From Mesorhizobium amorphae (lineage in GTDB: Bacteria; Pseudomonadota; Alphaproteobacteria; Rhizobiales; Rhizobiaceae), in NCBI RefSeq assembly GCF_014843845.1, contig NZ_JHQS01000130.1, positions 120,352 to 184,351 on the forward strand: a stretch of 64,000 nt of DNA, in the 5' to 3' direction. The position numbers were made by a program, and so were the translations under genes. Shown piece after piece: positions 16,075 through 25,632 of this stretch; position 1 is the first letter of the stretch, and each line of letters starts with the position of its first letter. A model generated the notes under the pieces. That model was not told the DNA's origin. It was given only the letters and a program-made list of their open reading frames with translations, and did not search any database.

Positions 16075-17136
16075 ATGGCTCAAGCTCAGGAATTCGAGAA
16101 GGTCCTCTCGGGCAGCGACACAAGCGTTGCCGCTTTTGACGAGCACAAATCGGCCGTCAAACGCGCCCAGCATTTCCTGCATTCCACGCCGGCCGCGGTG
16201 CCGCTGATCGTGCTGGTCCTGTCGATCATCATTTTCGGTATCACCATCGGCGGGCGTTTCTTTTCATCCTATACGCTGACGCTGATCCTGCAGCAGATCG
16301 CCATTGTCGGCATTCTCGGCGCGGCACAGACGCTGGTCATCCTGACCGCCGGCATCGACCTGTCGGTCGGCGTCATCATGGTGATCTCGGCCGTGATTAT
16401 GGGCAATTGCGCGGTCACCTACGGTATGCCGGCCATTCTTGCGGTAACCATCGGCCTTGCCGCTGGTGGCGCCTGCGGCCTGCTCAACGGGGTGCTGGTC
16501 GCCTACATGAAGCTACCGCCCTTCATCGTGACGCTTGGCACCTGGAACATCGTCATGGCCACCAACTTCATCTATTCGGCCAATGAGACGATCCGCGACA
16601 CCGACGTCGACGTCCAGGCGCCGCTGCTGCATCTGTTTGCCCTGAGTTTCAAGGTCGGCACGGCCGTGCTGACGCTCGGCGTCATTGCCATGGTCGTGTT
16701 GGTGATGGTCCTCTGGTACGTGCTCAACCACACCGCATGGGGGCGTCATGTCTACGCCGTCGGCGACGATCAGGAGGCAGCGAAACTGTCGGGCATCCAG
16801 ACCAAGAAGGTGCTGATGACGGTCTACGCCCTTGCCGGGCTGATCGCCGCTGTCGCGGCCTGGGTCTCGATCGGCCGCAATGGCTCGATCTCGCCGTCGG
16901 CCGCCGTGACCGACTACAATCTGCAGGCCATCACCGCGACGGTGATTGGCGGTATTTCTCTGTTCGGCGGACGCGGCTCGATCCTCGGCACGCTGTTTGG
17001 CGCCATGATCGTCGGCGTCGTCTCGATGGGCCTCAACATGCTGGGCGCCGATCCGCAATGGAAAGTGCTGCTCACCGGTGTGCTGATCATCGGCGCCGTG
17101 GCGATCGATCAATGGATCAGAAAGGTTTCGGCATAG
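16075..17136 (+). CDS. frcC: Fructose ABC transporter, permease (FrcC)
   Basis: A 353-residue inner-membrane permease of the ribose/xylose type (BPD_transp_2) with about eight to ten helices. TAGIDLSVGVIM near the middle of the N-terminal half and TATVIGGISLFGGRGS near the C-terminus are family hallmarks. The ATG at 16075 follows AGGGGAGAA; a longer in-frame start at 15979 would add a charged non-conserved leader. It forms the channel for the sugar bound by FrcB. The frcA gene starts 2 bp after its stop. Confidence 0.92.
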   Translation: MAQAQEFEKVLSGSDTSVAAFDEHKSAVKRAQHFLHSTPAAVPLIVLVLSIIIFGITIGGRFFSSYTLTLILQQIAIVGILGAAQTLVILTAGIDLSVGVIMVISAVIMGNCAVTYGMPAILAVTIGLAAGGACGLLNGVLVAYMKLPPFIVTLGTWNIVMATNFIYSANETIRDTDVDVQAPLLHLFALSFKVGTAVLTLGVIAMVVLVMVLWYVLNHTAWGRHVYAVGDDQEAAKLSGIQTKKVLMTVYALAGLIAAVAAWVSIGRNGSISPSAAVTDYNLQAITATVIGGISLFGGRGSILGTLFGAMIVGVVSMGLNMLGADPQWKVLLTGVLIIGAVAIDQWIRKVSA

Positions 17137-17138
17137 TC

Positions 17139-17921
17139 ATGACCCAGGAACCCATCCTCACCGCGCGCGGTCTGGTCAAGCGCTATGGCCGCGTCACCGC
17201 CCTCGACAATGCCGATTTCGACCTCTATCCGGGCGAAATCCTGGCCGTCATCGGCGACAACGGCGCCGGCAAGTCATCGCTGATCAAGGCGATTTCCGGC
17301 GCGGCCGTGCCCGACGAAGGTGAAATCCGGCTTGAAGGCAAACCCGTTGCCTTCAAGTCGCCGATGGAGGCCCGCGAAGCCGGCATCGAGACCGTCTACC
17401 AGAACCTCGCGCTGTCGCCGGCGCTGTCGATCGCCGACAACATGTTCCTCGGCCGCGAGATCCGCAGGCCGGGCCCGCTCGGCAGCTGGTTCCGCATGCT
17501 CGACCGTCCGGCGATGGAAAAGCGCGCCCGCGACAAGTTGACCGAACTCGGCCTGATGACCATCCAGAACATCAGCCAGGCGGTGGAAACGCTGTCCGGC
17601 GGCCAGCGCCAGGGCGTGGCGGTGGCGCGCGCTGCTGCCTTCGGCAGTCGCGTCGTGATCATGGACGAGCCGACGGCCGCCCTTGGTGTCAAGGAAAGCC
17701 GCCGCGTGCTGGAATTGATCCTCGACGTCAAGAAGCGTGGCCTGCCGATCGTGCTCATCTCGCACAACATGCCGCATGTCTTCGAGGTCGCGGACCGCAT
17801 CCACATCCACCGGCTCGGCCGACGACTCTGCGTCGTCGACCCGAAGCAGATTTCCATGTCGGATGCCGTGGCCCTGATGACCGGCGCAAAGAAGCCGCCC
17901 GAGGACGCACTGGCGGCCTGA
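17139..17921 (+). CDS. frcA: Fructose ABC transporter, ATP-binding protein (FrcA)
   Basis: A 260-residue ABC ATPase with one nucleotide-binding domain, unlike the double-domain RbsA and MglA. Walker A is GDNGAGKSS near 41-49, the signature is TLSGGQRQGVAVARA, and Walker B is VVIMDEPTAALG. The length matches FrcA of Sinorhizobium (260). It energises FrcC as a homodimer. It is the last gene of the rightward arm; 142 bp follow before glgP. Confidence 0.93.
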   Translation: MTQEPILTARGLVKRYGRVTALDNADFDLYPGEILAVIGDNGAGKSSLIKAISGAAVPDEGEIRLEGKPVAFKSPMEAREAGIETVYQNLALSPALSIADNMFLGREIRRPGPLGSWFRMLDRPAMEKRARDKLTELGLMTIQNISQAVETLSGGQRQGVAVARAAAFGSRVVIMDEPTAALGVKESRRVLELILDVKKRGLPIVLISHNMPHVFEVADRIHIHRLGRRLCVVDPKQISMSDAVALMTGAKKPPEDALAA

Positions 17922-17979
17922 TCTGCATCGACGGGTAAATTGCCGCAGGGGAGCTAGGTGGTTTCCCGATCTAAATCGA

Positions 17980-18007
17980 TTGAACATATGCTGCAATGCA
18001 CTAGGAT
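17980..18007 (+). promoter_or_regulatory. Candidate promoter upstream of glgP
   Basis: TTGAAC (17980-17985) and TAGGAT (18002-18007) are spaced by 16 bp and lie 56 bp before the glgP ATG. The match is moderate and this is the best pair I see in the 142-bp gap. Confidence 0.3.
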
Positions 18008-18063
18008 GGGCTGGGACTAGCGGTGAAAGCCGGTATGATCGCGGTACGATCACGAGAGGCAGC

Positions 18064-20526
18064 ATGACGCGCACGATGACATCCCAAGCCCCCGTCCTCG
18101 AAATCCCAGACCCCAAGACGCTCGCTGACGAAGTCCTGCTGGCGCTTAAATACAGGGTCGGCAAAGGCACCAACGTCGCCACGCAATACGACTGGCTGAC
18201 CGCCTCGATCAAGGTGGTGCGCGACCGCATCGTCGATCACTGGATGCAGGCGACGCAGGAGGCCTACGCCCAGCAGGAAAAGCGCGTCTACTATCTGTCG
18301 CTGGAATTCCTCATTGGCCGCCTGATGCGCGATGCCTTTTCCAATCTCGGCCTGATGGACAATATGCGCGAGGCGCTCAAGTCTCTCGGCGTCGACCTCG
18401 ACCTCATCGCCGGGCTCGAACCGGATGCAGCGCTTGGTAATGGCGGTCTCGGCCGGCTCGCCGCCTGCTTCATGGAAAGCATGGCCACCGTCGACATTCC
18501 CGCGCATGGCTACGGCATACGCTACGCCAACGGTATGTTCCGCCAGGAGATCCATGATGGCTGGCAGGTCGAGCTGCCCGAAACCTGGCTCGACCATGGC
18601 AATCCTTGGGAGTTCGAGCGGCGCGAGCGCTCCTTCGAGGTCGGCTTCGGTGGCTCGGTCGAGTCGATCACCTCGAAGGACGGCCGGCTCGAACGCCACG
18701 TCTGGAAACCGACCGAGCATGTGCTCGCCGTCGCCTACGACACGCCGGTGGTCGGCTGGCGGGCCAACCGCGTCAACACGCTGCGCCTGTGGTCTGGCAT
18801 GCCGATCGATCCGATCCTGCTCGACAAGTTCAATGCCGGCGACCACATCGGTGCGCTTGCCGAAAGCAACAAGGCCGATGCCCTGTCGCGCGTCCTCTAT
18901 CCCGCCGATTCCCACAAGGCCGGGCAGGAGCTGCGGTTGCGGCAGGAGTATTTCTTCTCCACCGCCTCGCTGCAGGACATTCTGCAGCGGCATCTCAGCC
19001 AGTATGGCGATCTGCAGTCGCTGCCTGACAAGGCGGCGATCCATTTGAACGACACCCATCCGGCCATCGCTGTGCCGGAACTGATGCGTCTGTTGATGGA
19101 CGTCCACGGCATGGATTTCGACCAGGCCTGGGACATCACCAAGCGCACTTTCGGCTACACCAACCACACGCTGTTGCCCGAAGCGCTTGAAAGTTGGCCG
19201 GTGCCGCTGTTCGAGCGGCTGCTGCCGCGCCACATGCAGATTGTCTACGCCATCAACGCCGAGGTGCTTCTGGAGGCGCGCGCCACCAACAAGTTCTCGG
19301 GCGAACAGATCAGCCGCATCTCGCTGATTCAGGAAAACGGCGACCGCCGGGTGCGCATGGGCAATCTGGCCTTTGTCGGCTCGCACTCGATCAATGGCGT
19401 TTCCGCGCTGCACACCGAATTGATGAAGGAGACGGTGTTCGCCGATCTCCACAAGCTCTACCCTGGTCGCATCAACAACAAGACCAACGGTATCACGCCA
19501 AGGCGCTGGCTGATCCAGTGCAATCCCGGCCTGACCGCGCTTACCCGCGAGGCGATCGGCGACCGTTTCCTCGATGACATCGATGCGATCAAGGGGCTTG
19601 ACGCCTTTGCCGACGATGCCGCCTTCCGTGACAAGTTCGCCGCCGTCAAGCGGGCGAACAAGGCCAAGCTCGCCAATCTGGTCGCCGACCGGCTCGGCAT
19701 CAAGCTCGATCCCTCGGCCCTGTTCGACATCCAGGTCAAGCGCATCCACGAATACAAGCGCCAGCTGCTCAACATCCTGGAAGCGGTCGCGCTCTACGAC
19801 CAGATCCGCTCGCACCCCGAGCGCGACTGGATGCCGCGCGTGAAATTTTTCGGCGGCAAGGCGGCACCCAGCTACCACAACGCCAAGCTGATCATCAAAC
19901 TTGCCAACGACGTCGCCAGGGTCATCAACCGCGACCCGGCGGTGCGCGGCCTGCTGAAAGTGGTGTTCGTGCCGAACTACAATGTCAGCCTGGCCGAGAT
20001 CCTGATGCCGGCTGCCGACCTTTCCGAGCAGATCTCGACCGCCGGCATGGAAGCATCCGGCACCGGCAACATGAAGTTCGCGCTGAACGGCGCGCTGACC
20101 ATCGGTACGCTTGACGGCGCCAATGTCGAAATCAAGGACTGCGTCGGCGACGACAACATCTTCATTTTCGGCCTGACCACCGCCGAGGTCGCCGAGCGGC
20201 GCAACAACGGCTACGATCCGCGCGCCGTGATCGAGGCATCGCCGGAACTGTCACAAGCGCTCGCCGCCATCTCGTCGGGCGTCTTTTCGCCTGACGATCC
20301 CGAGCGTTATCGCGAGTTGATCAATGGCCTTTATGGCAGCGACTGGTTCATGGTGGCGGCCGACTTCGACACCTATGCCGCCACCCAGCGCGACGTCGAC
20401 ACTGTCTGGCGCAACAGTCCCGACTGGTACGCGCGGGCGATCCGCAACGTCGCTCGCGTCGGCTGGTTCTCGTCCGATCGCACGATCCGCCAATATGCGA
20501 AAGACATCTGGAACGTGCCCGCCTGA
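18064..20526 (+). CDS. glgP: Glycogen/starch/alpha-glucan phosphorylase (GlgP)
   Basis: An 820-residue GT35 phosphorylase that releases glucose 1-phosphate from the non-reducing ends of glycogen. YYLSLEFLIGR, GNGGLGRLAACFMES, and NDTHPAIAVPELMRLL are family blocks. The PLP-lysine motif EASGTGNMKFALNG (Lys about 671) is intact. The ATG at 18064 follows GAGAGGC; a longer frame from 17980 would add unrelated residues. It is the first gene of the glycogen cluster, and its 3' end is followed by two hairpins. Full length (E. coli GlgP 815) argues for an active enzyme. Confidence 0.96.
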   Translation: MTRTMTSQAPVLEIPDPKTLADEVLLALKYRVGKGTNVATQYDWLTASIKVVRDRIVDHWMQATQEAYAQQEKRVYYLSLEFLIGRLMRDAFSNLGLMDNMREALKSLGVDLDLIAGLEPDAALGNGGLGRLAACFMESMATVDIPAHGYGIRYANGMFRQEIHDGWQVELPETWLDHGNPWEFERRERSFEVGFGGSVESITSKDGRLERHVWKPTEHVLAVAYDTPVVGWRANRVNTLRLWSGMPIDPILLDKFNAGDHIGALAESNKADALSRVLYPADSHKAGQELRLRQEYFFSTASLQDILQRHLSQYGDLQSLPDKAAIHLNDTHPAIAVPELMRLLMDVHGMDFDQAWDITKRTFGYTNHTLLPEALESWPVPLFERLLPRHMQIVYAINAEVLLEARATNKFSGEQISRISLIQENGDRRVRMGNLAFVGSHSINGVSALHTELMKETVFADLHKLYPGRINNKTNGITPRRWLIQCNPGLTALTREAIGDRFLDDIDAIKGLDAFADDAAFRDKFAAVKRANKAKLANLVADRLGIKLDPSALFDIQVKRIHEYKRQLLNILEAVALYDQIRSHPERDWMPRVKFFGGKAAPSYHNAKLIIKLANDVARVINRDPAVRGLLKVVFVPNYNVSLAEILMPAADLSEQISTAGMEASGTGNMKFALNGALTIGTLDGANVEIKDCVGDDNIFIFGLTTAEVAERRNNGYDPRAVIEASPELSQALAAISSGVFSPDDPERYRELINGLYGSDWFMVAADFDTYAATQRDVDTVWRNSPDWYARAIRNVARVGWFSSDRTIRQYAKDIWNVPA

Positions 20527-20539
20527 TATGCTTGCATGA

Positions 20540-20558
20540 GACCACGAACAATGTGGTC
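20540..20558 (+). terminator. Small hairpin after glgP
   Basis: GACCAC (20540-20545) and GTGGTC (20553-20558) pair around a 7-base loop, 14 bp after the glgP stop. There is no U-tract. It may stabilise the 3' end of glgP mRNA or act with the adjacent repeat. Confidence 0.4.
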
Positions 20559-20561
20559 CGC

Positions 20562-20610
20562 GTGCATGTCGCCCAAAAGTGTGCAGCGGTTTTGGGACGG
20601 CGACATGCAC
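20562..20610. repeat. Palindromic intergenic repeat, copy 2
   Basis: GTGCATGTCG (20562-20571) pairs with CGACATGCAC (20601-20610), and inside it CCCAAAA (20572-20578) pairs with TTTTGGG (20590-20596). The result is a 17-bp interrupted stem between glgP and glgB. Copy 1 lies at 11768-11839. I believe similar elements are common between genes in Mesorhizobium, but I cannot verify that here. Confidence 0.7.
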
Positions 20611-20647
20611 AACAACAAAGGTGCCGCCCGGGGAGGGTAACTGCCTG

Positions 20648-22861
20648 ATGAGGAAGCCGCGCGCGACCGCTGCGACAAGCGGGCCGGACGGACTGGCGCC
20701 TGCCGGCGATGTCGCGGCGATTGTCGCCGGCACGCATGGCGATCCATTCGCGGTGCTGGGCGTGCATGAAGCCGGCAAGGGCTTTGTCGCCCGCTGCTTC
20801 GTGCCGCATGCCGAGTTCGTCACCGCCTATACGCTGACCGGCAAGAATGCCGGCGAATTGTCCCGGCGCGACAATGGCGGTTTCTTCGAGGGCAAGCTGT
20901 CGCTCAAGAAACGCCAGCCGCTGCGCTATCACGCCAGGAATGCCGGCGGCGACTGGTGGCTGACTGATCCCTATTCCTTCGGTCCCGTGCTCGGCCCGAT
21001 GGACGATTACTACATCGCCCAGGGATCGCACCTCAGGCTGTTCGACAAGCTCGGCGCTCATCTCATCGACCATGAGGGCGCGTCGGGCGTGCATTTCGCC
21101 GTCTGGGCGCCCAATGCGCGGCGCGTCTCGGTGGTCGGCGACTTCAACGAATGGGACGGTCGCAGGCATACGATGCGCGACCGCCGCGACACCGGCATCT
21201 GGGAGCTGTTCATTCCCGACATCGGTGCCGGCCGGCCCTACAAATACGAGATCATCGCGCCCGATGGCGTGCGCTTGCCGCTCAAGGCCGATCCGTTCGC
21301 CTTCAAGTCCGAGTTGCGCCCGGCCACCGCTTCGGTGACAGCGGTGCCGCCGGCGCATGAATGGGGCGACGAGGCACACCGGAATTTCTGGCGCAACGCC
21401 GATCCCCGCCGTGAAGCGATTTCGATCTACGAAGTCCATGCCGGCTCGTGGCAGCTGCGCGACGACGGCACCTTCCTGTCATGGGACGAACTCGCCGACC
21501 GGCTGATCCCTTATGTCGCCGAAACCGGTTTCACCCATATCGAATTCATGCCGATCTCCGAACATCCCTATGATCCGTCCTGGGGCTACCAGACGACCGG
21601 CCTCTACGCGCCGTCGGCCCGCTTCGGCGATCCGGATGGCTTTGCCCGCTTCGTCGACGGCGCGCATCGTGCCGGCATCGGCGTCATCCTCGACTGGGTG
21701 CCGGCGCATTTCCCGGTCGACGCGCATGGGCTGGCCAATTTCGACGGCACCGCGCTCTACGAGCATGCCGACCCGCGCAAGGGTTTTCATCCCGACTGGA
21801 ACACGGCGATCTACAATTTCGGCCGCCGCGAGGTGGTGTCTTTCCTCGTCAACAACGCGCTGTTCTGGGCCGAGAAATACCATGTCGACGGTCTTCGCGT
21901 CGATGCGGTCGCCTCGATGCTCTACCTCGATTATTCGCGCAAGGCCGGCGAATGGATCCCCAACGAGAAGGGCGGACGCGAAAATCTCGAAGCGGTCAGC
22001 TTCCTGCAGAAGATGAACAAGGAGATCTACGGCCATCATCCCGGCGTGATGACCATCGCCGAGGAATCGACCTCATGGCCGAAGGTGTCGCAGCCGGTGC
22101 ATGAGGGCGGCCTGGGCTTCGGCTTCAAGTGGAACATGGGCTTCATGCACGACACGCTGGAGTATTTCTCCAAGGAGCCGATCTTCCGCAAGCATCACCA
22201 CAACGACATCACCTTCGGCCTGGTCTACGCCTTCTCCGAGAATTTCGTCCTGCCGCTCTCCCATGACGAGGTCGTGCACGGCAAGGGCACGCTGCTCGGC
22301 AAGATGGCCGGCGACGACTGGCAGAAATTCGCGACGCTGCGCGCCTATTACGCGTTCATGTGGGGCTATCCCGGCAAGAAGCTGCTGTTCATGGGCCAGG
22401 AATTCGCGCAGCTCCGCGAGTGGAGCGAGGCGCGCGCGCTCGACTGGAACCTGCTCGATTTCAGGCTGCATCGCGGCGTCTGGCAGACCGTGCGCGACCT
22501 CAACTACCTCTACCGTTCGCGCCCGGCGCTGCATGCGCGCGACTGCGAGCCGGAGGGGTTCTCGTGGCTGATCGTCGACGACAGCGCCAACTCGGTGTTT
22601 GCCTGGCTGCGCAGCGCGCCGGGCGGCAACCCGATCGCCGTCATTTCCAACTTCACGCCGGTGCCGCGCGACAATTACCGCGTGCCGTTGCCGCAGGCCG
22701 GCAAATGGCGCGAGATCATCAACACGGATGCTTCGGACTATGGCGGTTCGGGCCAGGGCAATGGCGGCGAGGTCGAGGCACGGGCGGAAGGAGGAGGCAT
22801 ATCGGTGACGATGCTTTTGCCGCCGCTGTCGACGACCATGCTCGAATTTGTTCCGGACTGA
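20648..22861 (+). CDS. glgB: 1,4-alpha-glucan branching enzyme (GlgB)
   Basis: A 737-residue GH13 enzyme that cuts alpha-1,4 chains and rejoins them by alpha-1,6 bonds. It has an N1 domain, a CBM48 domain (HFAVWAPNARRVSVVGDFN), a TIM barrel with the nucleophile Asp in DGLRVDAVASML (about 418), the acid/base Glu in TIAEEST (about 471), the transition-state Asp in PLSHDEV, and a C-terminal beta domain. The ATG at 20648 follows GGGAGGG; a longer frame from 20579 runs into the repeat and is rejected. The length is normal for GlgB (about 730). Confidence 0.96.
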   Translation: MRKPRATAATSGPDGLAPAGDVAAIVAGTHGDPFAVLGVHEAGKGFVARCFVPHAEFVTAYTLTGKNAGELSRRDNGGFFEGKLSLKKRQPLRYHARNAGGDWWLTDPYSFGPVLGPMDDYYIAQGSHLRLFDKLGAHLIDHEGASGVHFAVWAPNARRVSVVGDFNEWDGRRHTMRDRRDTGIWELFIPDIGAGRPYKYEIIAPDGVRLPLKADPFAFKSELRPATASVTAVPPAHEWGDEAHRNFWRNADPRREAISIYEVHAGSWQLRDDGTFLSWDELADRLIPYVAETGFTHIEFMPISEHPYDPSWGYQTTGLYAPSARFGDPDGFARFVDGAHRAGIGVILDWVPAHFPVDAHGLANFDGTALYEHADPRKGFHPDWNTAIYNFGRREVVSFLVNNALFWAEKYHVDGLRVDAVASMLYLDYSRKAGEWIPNEKGGRENLEAVSFLQKMNKEIYGHHPGVMTIAEESTSWPKVSQPVHEGGLGFGFKWNMGFMHDTLEYFSKEPIFRKHHHNDITFGLVYAFSENFVLPLSHDEVVHGKGTLLGKMAGDDWQKFATLRAYYAFMWGYPGKKLLFMGQEFAQLREWSEARALDWNLLDFRLHRGVWQTVRDLNYLYRSRPALHARDCEPEGFSWLIVDDSANSVFAWLRSAPGGNPIAVISNFTPVPRDNYRVPLPQAGKWREIINTDASDYGGSGQGNGGEVEARAEGGGISVTMLLPPLSTTMLEFVPD

Positions 22862-22896
22862 GTGATGTTTCAGACTGAGTGACTTGGGAGGGTAAT

Positions 22897-24162
22897 ATGG
22901 CAGACACGAAACGGACCCAGCCGCTGGCGCGCGACGCTATGGCCTATGTGCTGGCGGGCGGGCGCGGCAGCCGCCTCAAGGAATTGACCGACCGGCGCGC
23001 CAAGCCAGCGGTCTATTTCGGCGGCAAGACGCGCATCATCGATTTCGCGCTCTCCAATGCTCTCAACTCAGGCATTCGCCGCCTCGGTGTCGCCACCCAG
23101 TACAAGGCGCATTCGCTGATCCGCCACCTGCAGCGTGGCTGGAACTTCCTGCGCCCCGAGCGAAACGAAAGCTTCGACATCCTGCCCGCCAGCCAGCGCG
23201 TTTCGGAAACGCAGTGGTATGAGGGCACGGCCGATGCCGTCTACCAGAACATCGACATCATCGAGGCCTACGGGCCCGAATACATGGTCATCCTCGCCGG
23301 CGACCACATCTACAAGATGGACTACGAGCTGATGCTGCGCCAGCATGTCGACGCCAATGCCGACGTCACTGTAGGCTGCCTCGAAGTGCCGCGTATGGAA
23401 GCGACCGGCTTCGGCGTCATGCATGTCGACGCCAAGGACAACATCATCGCCTTCGTCGAAAAGCCGGCCGACCCGCCCGGCATTCCCGACAAGCCGGAGT
23501 TCGCCCTGGCCTCGATGGGCATCTACGTCTTCAAGACCAAGTTCCTGATGGAGCAACTGCGCCGCGATGCTGCCGAGCCCGGCTCGAGCCGCGACTTCGG
23601 CAAGGACATCATTCCCTATATCGTCCAGAACGGTAAGGCGATCGCCCACCGCTTCGCCAAATCCTGCGTGCGTTCGACCGCCGAGAACGAGGCCTACTGG
23701 CGCGATGTCGGAACAGTCGACGCCTATTGGGAAGCCAATATCGACCTCACCGACGTGACGCCGGAGCTTGACCTCTACGATCGCGACTGGCCGATCTGGA
23801 CCTATGCCGAATTGAAGCCGCCGGCAAAGTTCGTGCATGACGAGGATGGCCGGCGCGGCTCGGCTGTCTCCTCGCTGGTGTCCGGCGATTGCATCGTGTC
23901 CGGCGCTTCGCTGAAGCGCAGCCTGATCTTCACCGGCGCCCGCATCAATTCCTATTCGACGCTGGAGGAAGTCGTCATGCTGCCCGACGTTCATGTCGGC
24001 CGGAACGCAAAGTTGAAGCGCGTGGTCATCGATCACGGCGTAAGGATACCGGAAGGGCTGGTGGTCGGCGAAGATCCCGTGCTCGACGCCAAGCGTTTCC
24101 GCGTCTCGGAGAAAGGCATCTGCCTGGTCACGCAGGACATGATCGACAAGCTGAAGCTATAG
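22897..24162 (+). CDS. glgC: Glucose-1-phosphate adenylyltransferase (GlgC)
   Basis: A 421-residue enzyme that makes ADP-glucose, the donor for glycogen synthase and usually the regulated step. AYVLAGGRGSRLKELTDRR is the nucleotide-binding start, followed by QYKAHSLIRHL, ILAGDHIYKMDYE and FVEKPADPP. The C-terminal half is a left-handed beta helix. The ATG at 22897 follows GGGAGGG. It lies 35 bp after glgB and 21 bp before glgA. Confidence 0.96.
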   Translation: MADTKRTQPLARDAMAYVLAGGRGSRLKELTDRRAKPAVYFGGKTRIIDFALSNALNSGIRRLGVATQYKAHSLIRHLQRGWNFLRPERNESFDILPASQRVSETQWYEGTADAVYQNIDIIEAYGPEYMVILAGDHIYKMDYELMLRQHVDANADVTVGCLEVPRMEATGFGVMHVDAKDNIIAFVEKPADPPGIPDKPEFALASMGIYVFKTKFLMEQLRRDAAEPGSSRDFGKDIIPYIVQNGKAIAHRFAKSCVRSTAENEAYWRDVGTVDAYWEANIDLTDVTPELDLYDRDWPIWTYAELKPPAKFVHDEDGRRGSAVSSLVSGDCIVSGASLKRSLIFTGARINSYSTLEEVVMLPDVHVGRNAKLKRVVIDHGVRIPEGLVVGEDPVLDAKRFRVSEKGICLVTQDMIDKLKL

Positions 24163-24183
24163 GCAGGATTGGATTGTAGGCGC

Positions 24184-25629
24184 ATGCAGGTTCTGTCGGT
24201 CACGCCCGAGATCTTCCCGCTGATCAAGACCGGCGGGCTTGCCGACGTAACCGGCGCGCTGCCCATTGCACTGGCGGGCAAGGGCGTGGCCATGCGCACG
24301 CTCATTCCCGGCTATCCCGTTGTCATGGGCGCTTTCAAGAAAAAGAAGGCCGTCTATCAATACCCGCTGCTGCAGGGCGGCAAGGCCTCGATCCATGCCG
24401 TCCAGGTCGCCGGGCTCGACCTGTTCGTGCTCGACGCGCCGCATCTGTTCGATCGTCCCGGCGGCCCCTATGGCAATGCGACGGGCGCCGACTGGCCGGA
24501 CAATTGGCGGCGCTTCGCCGCCTTGAGCCAGGCCGGCGGCGACATAGCCGGCGGCGCCATCTCCGGCTACCAGCCCGACATCGTGCACGCCCATGACTGG
24601 CAGTCGGCGATGACGCTGGCCTATATGCGTTACGGCAAGGCGGTCGGCATACCGTCGCTGATCACCGTGCACAATCTCGCTTTTCAGGGTCAGTTCGGCG
24701 CCGGCATCTTCGGCGAGCTTGGCCTGCCGGCGGTGGCGATGGCGCTCGACGGCGTCGAGTATTACGGCGGTGTCGGTTTCCTCAAGGCCGGCCTGCAGGC
24801 CGCCTGGGCGATCACCACGGTGAGCCCGACCTATGCGCAGGAGATCCGCTCGGCCGAATTCGGCATGGGCCTCGACGGCCTGATCAACATGCGCTCGACC
24901 GATCTCTACGGCATCGTCAACGGCATCGATGTCGACATCTGGAACCCGGAAACCGACAAGCATCTGGTGGCAAATTATTCGGGCGCGACGCTTGAGGCGC
25001 GGCGCGCCAACCGGACGGCGGTCGAGGACCGCTTCGGCCTCGAGCGCGACGACAGCCCGATCGTCTGCGTCGTCAGCCGGCTGACCTGGCAGAAGGGCAT
25101 GGACATACTCGCCGCGGTCGTCGACGGCGTCGTCGCGGCCGGCGCGCGGCTGGCGATCCTGGGCTCTGGCGACGCCGGTCTCGAAGGTGCGCTGCTCGCC
25201 GCCGCCGCCCGCCATCGCGGCCGTATTGGCGTCGTCGTCGGCTATGACGAGGGGCTCTCCCACACCATGCAGGGCGGTTGCGACGCGATCATCATTCCGT
25301 CGCGCTTCGAGCCTTGCGGGCTGACCCAGCTCTACGGCCTGCGCTATGGCTGCGTGCCCATCGTCGCCCGCACTGGCGGCCTTGCCGATACCATCATCGA
25401 CGCCAATGAAGCGGCGATTTCGGCCGGCGTGGCGACCGGCTTCCAATTCGCGCCGAACAATGCCGGCGCGCTGCTGCACGCCATCCGCCGGCTGGTCGAT
25501 GCGCATGCCAGCGCCGCAACCTGGCAATCGATCCAGCGCCAGGGCATGAAGGCCGATGTCTCGTGGGACAAGAGCGCCGAAAAATACGTCGAACTCTATC
25601 GCTTGCTGCTATCGAAAAGGGCTGCCTGA
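24184..25629 (+). CDS. glgA: Glycogen synthase (ADP-glucose, GlgA)
   Basis: A 481-residue GT5 synthase that adds glucose from ADP-glucose to glycogen. The ADP-glucose-binding motif KTGGLADVTGALP is near residues 15-27. HAHDWQS, SRLTWQKGMD and the C-terminal SRFEPCGLTQLYGLRYG are family blocks. The start ATG at 24184 gives MQVLSVTPE, the normal N-terminus; an upstream TTG adds five unsupported residues. The stop is 3 bp before pgm. Confidence 0.96.
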   Translation: MQVLSVTPEIFPLIKTGGLADVTGALPIALAGKGVAMRTLIPGYPVVMGAFKKKKAVYQYPLLQGGKASIHAVQVAGLDLFVLDAPHLFDRPGGPYGNATGADWPDNWRRFAALSQAGGDIAGGAISGYQPDIVHAHDWQSAMTLAYMRYGKAVGIPSLITVHNLAFQGQFGAGIFGELGLPAVAMALDGVEYYGGVGFLKAGLQAAWAITTVSPTYAQEIRSAEFGMGLDGLINMRSTDLYGIVNGIDVDIWNPETDKHLVANYSGATLEARRANRTAVEDRFGLERDDSPIVCVVSRLTWQKGMDILAAVVDGVVAAGARLAILGSGDAGLEGALLAAAARHRGRIGVVVGYDEGLSHTMQGGCDAIIIPSRFEPCGLTQLYGLRYGCVPIVARTGGLADTIIDANEAAISAGVATGFQFAPNNAGALLHAIRRLVDAHASAATWQSIQRQGMKADVSWDKSAEKYVELYRLLLSKRAA

Positions 25630-25632
25630 GGC

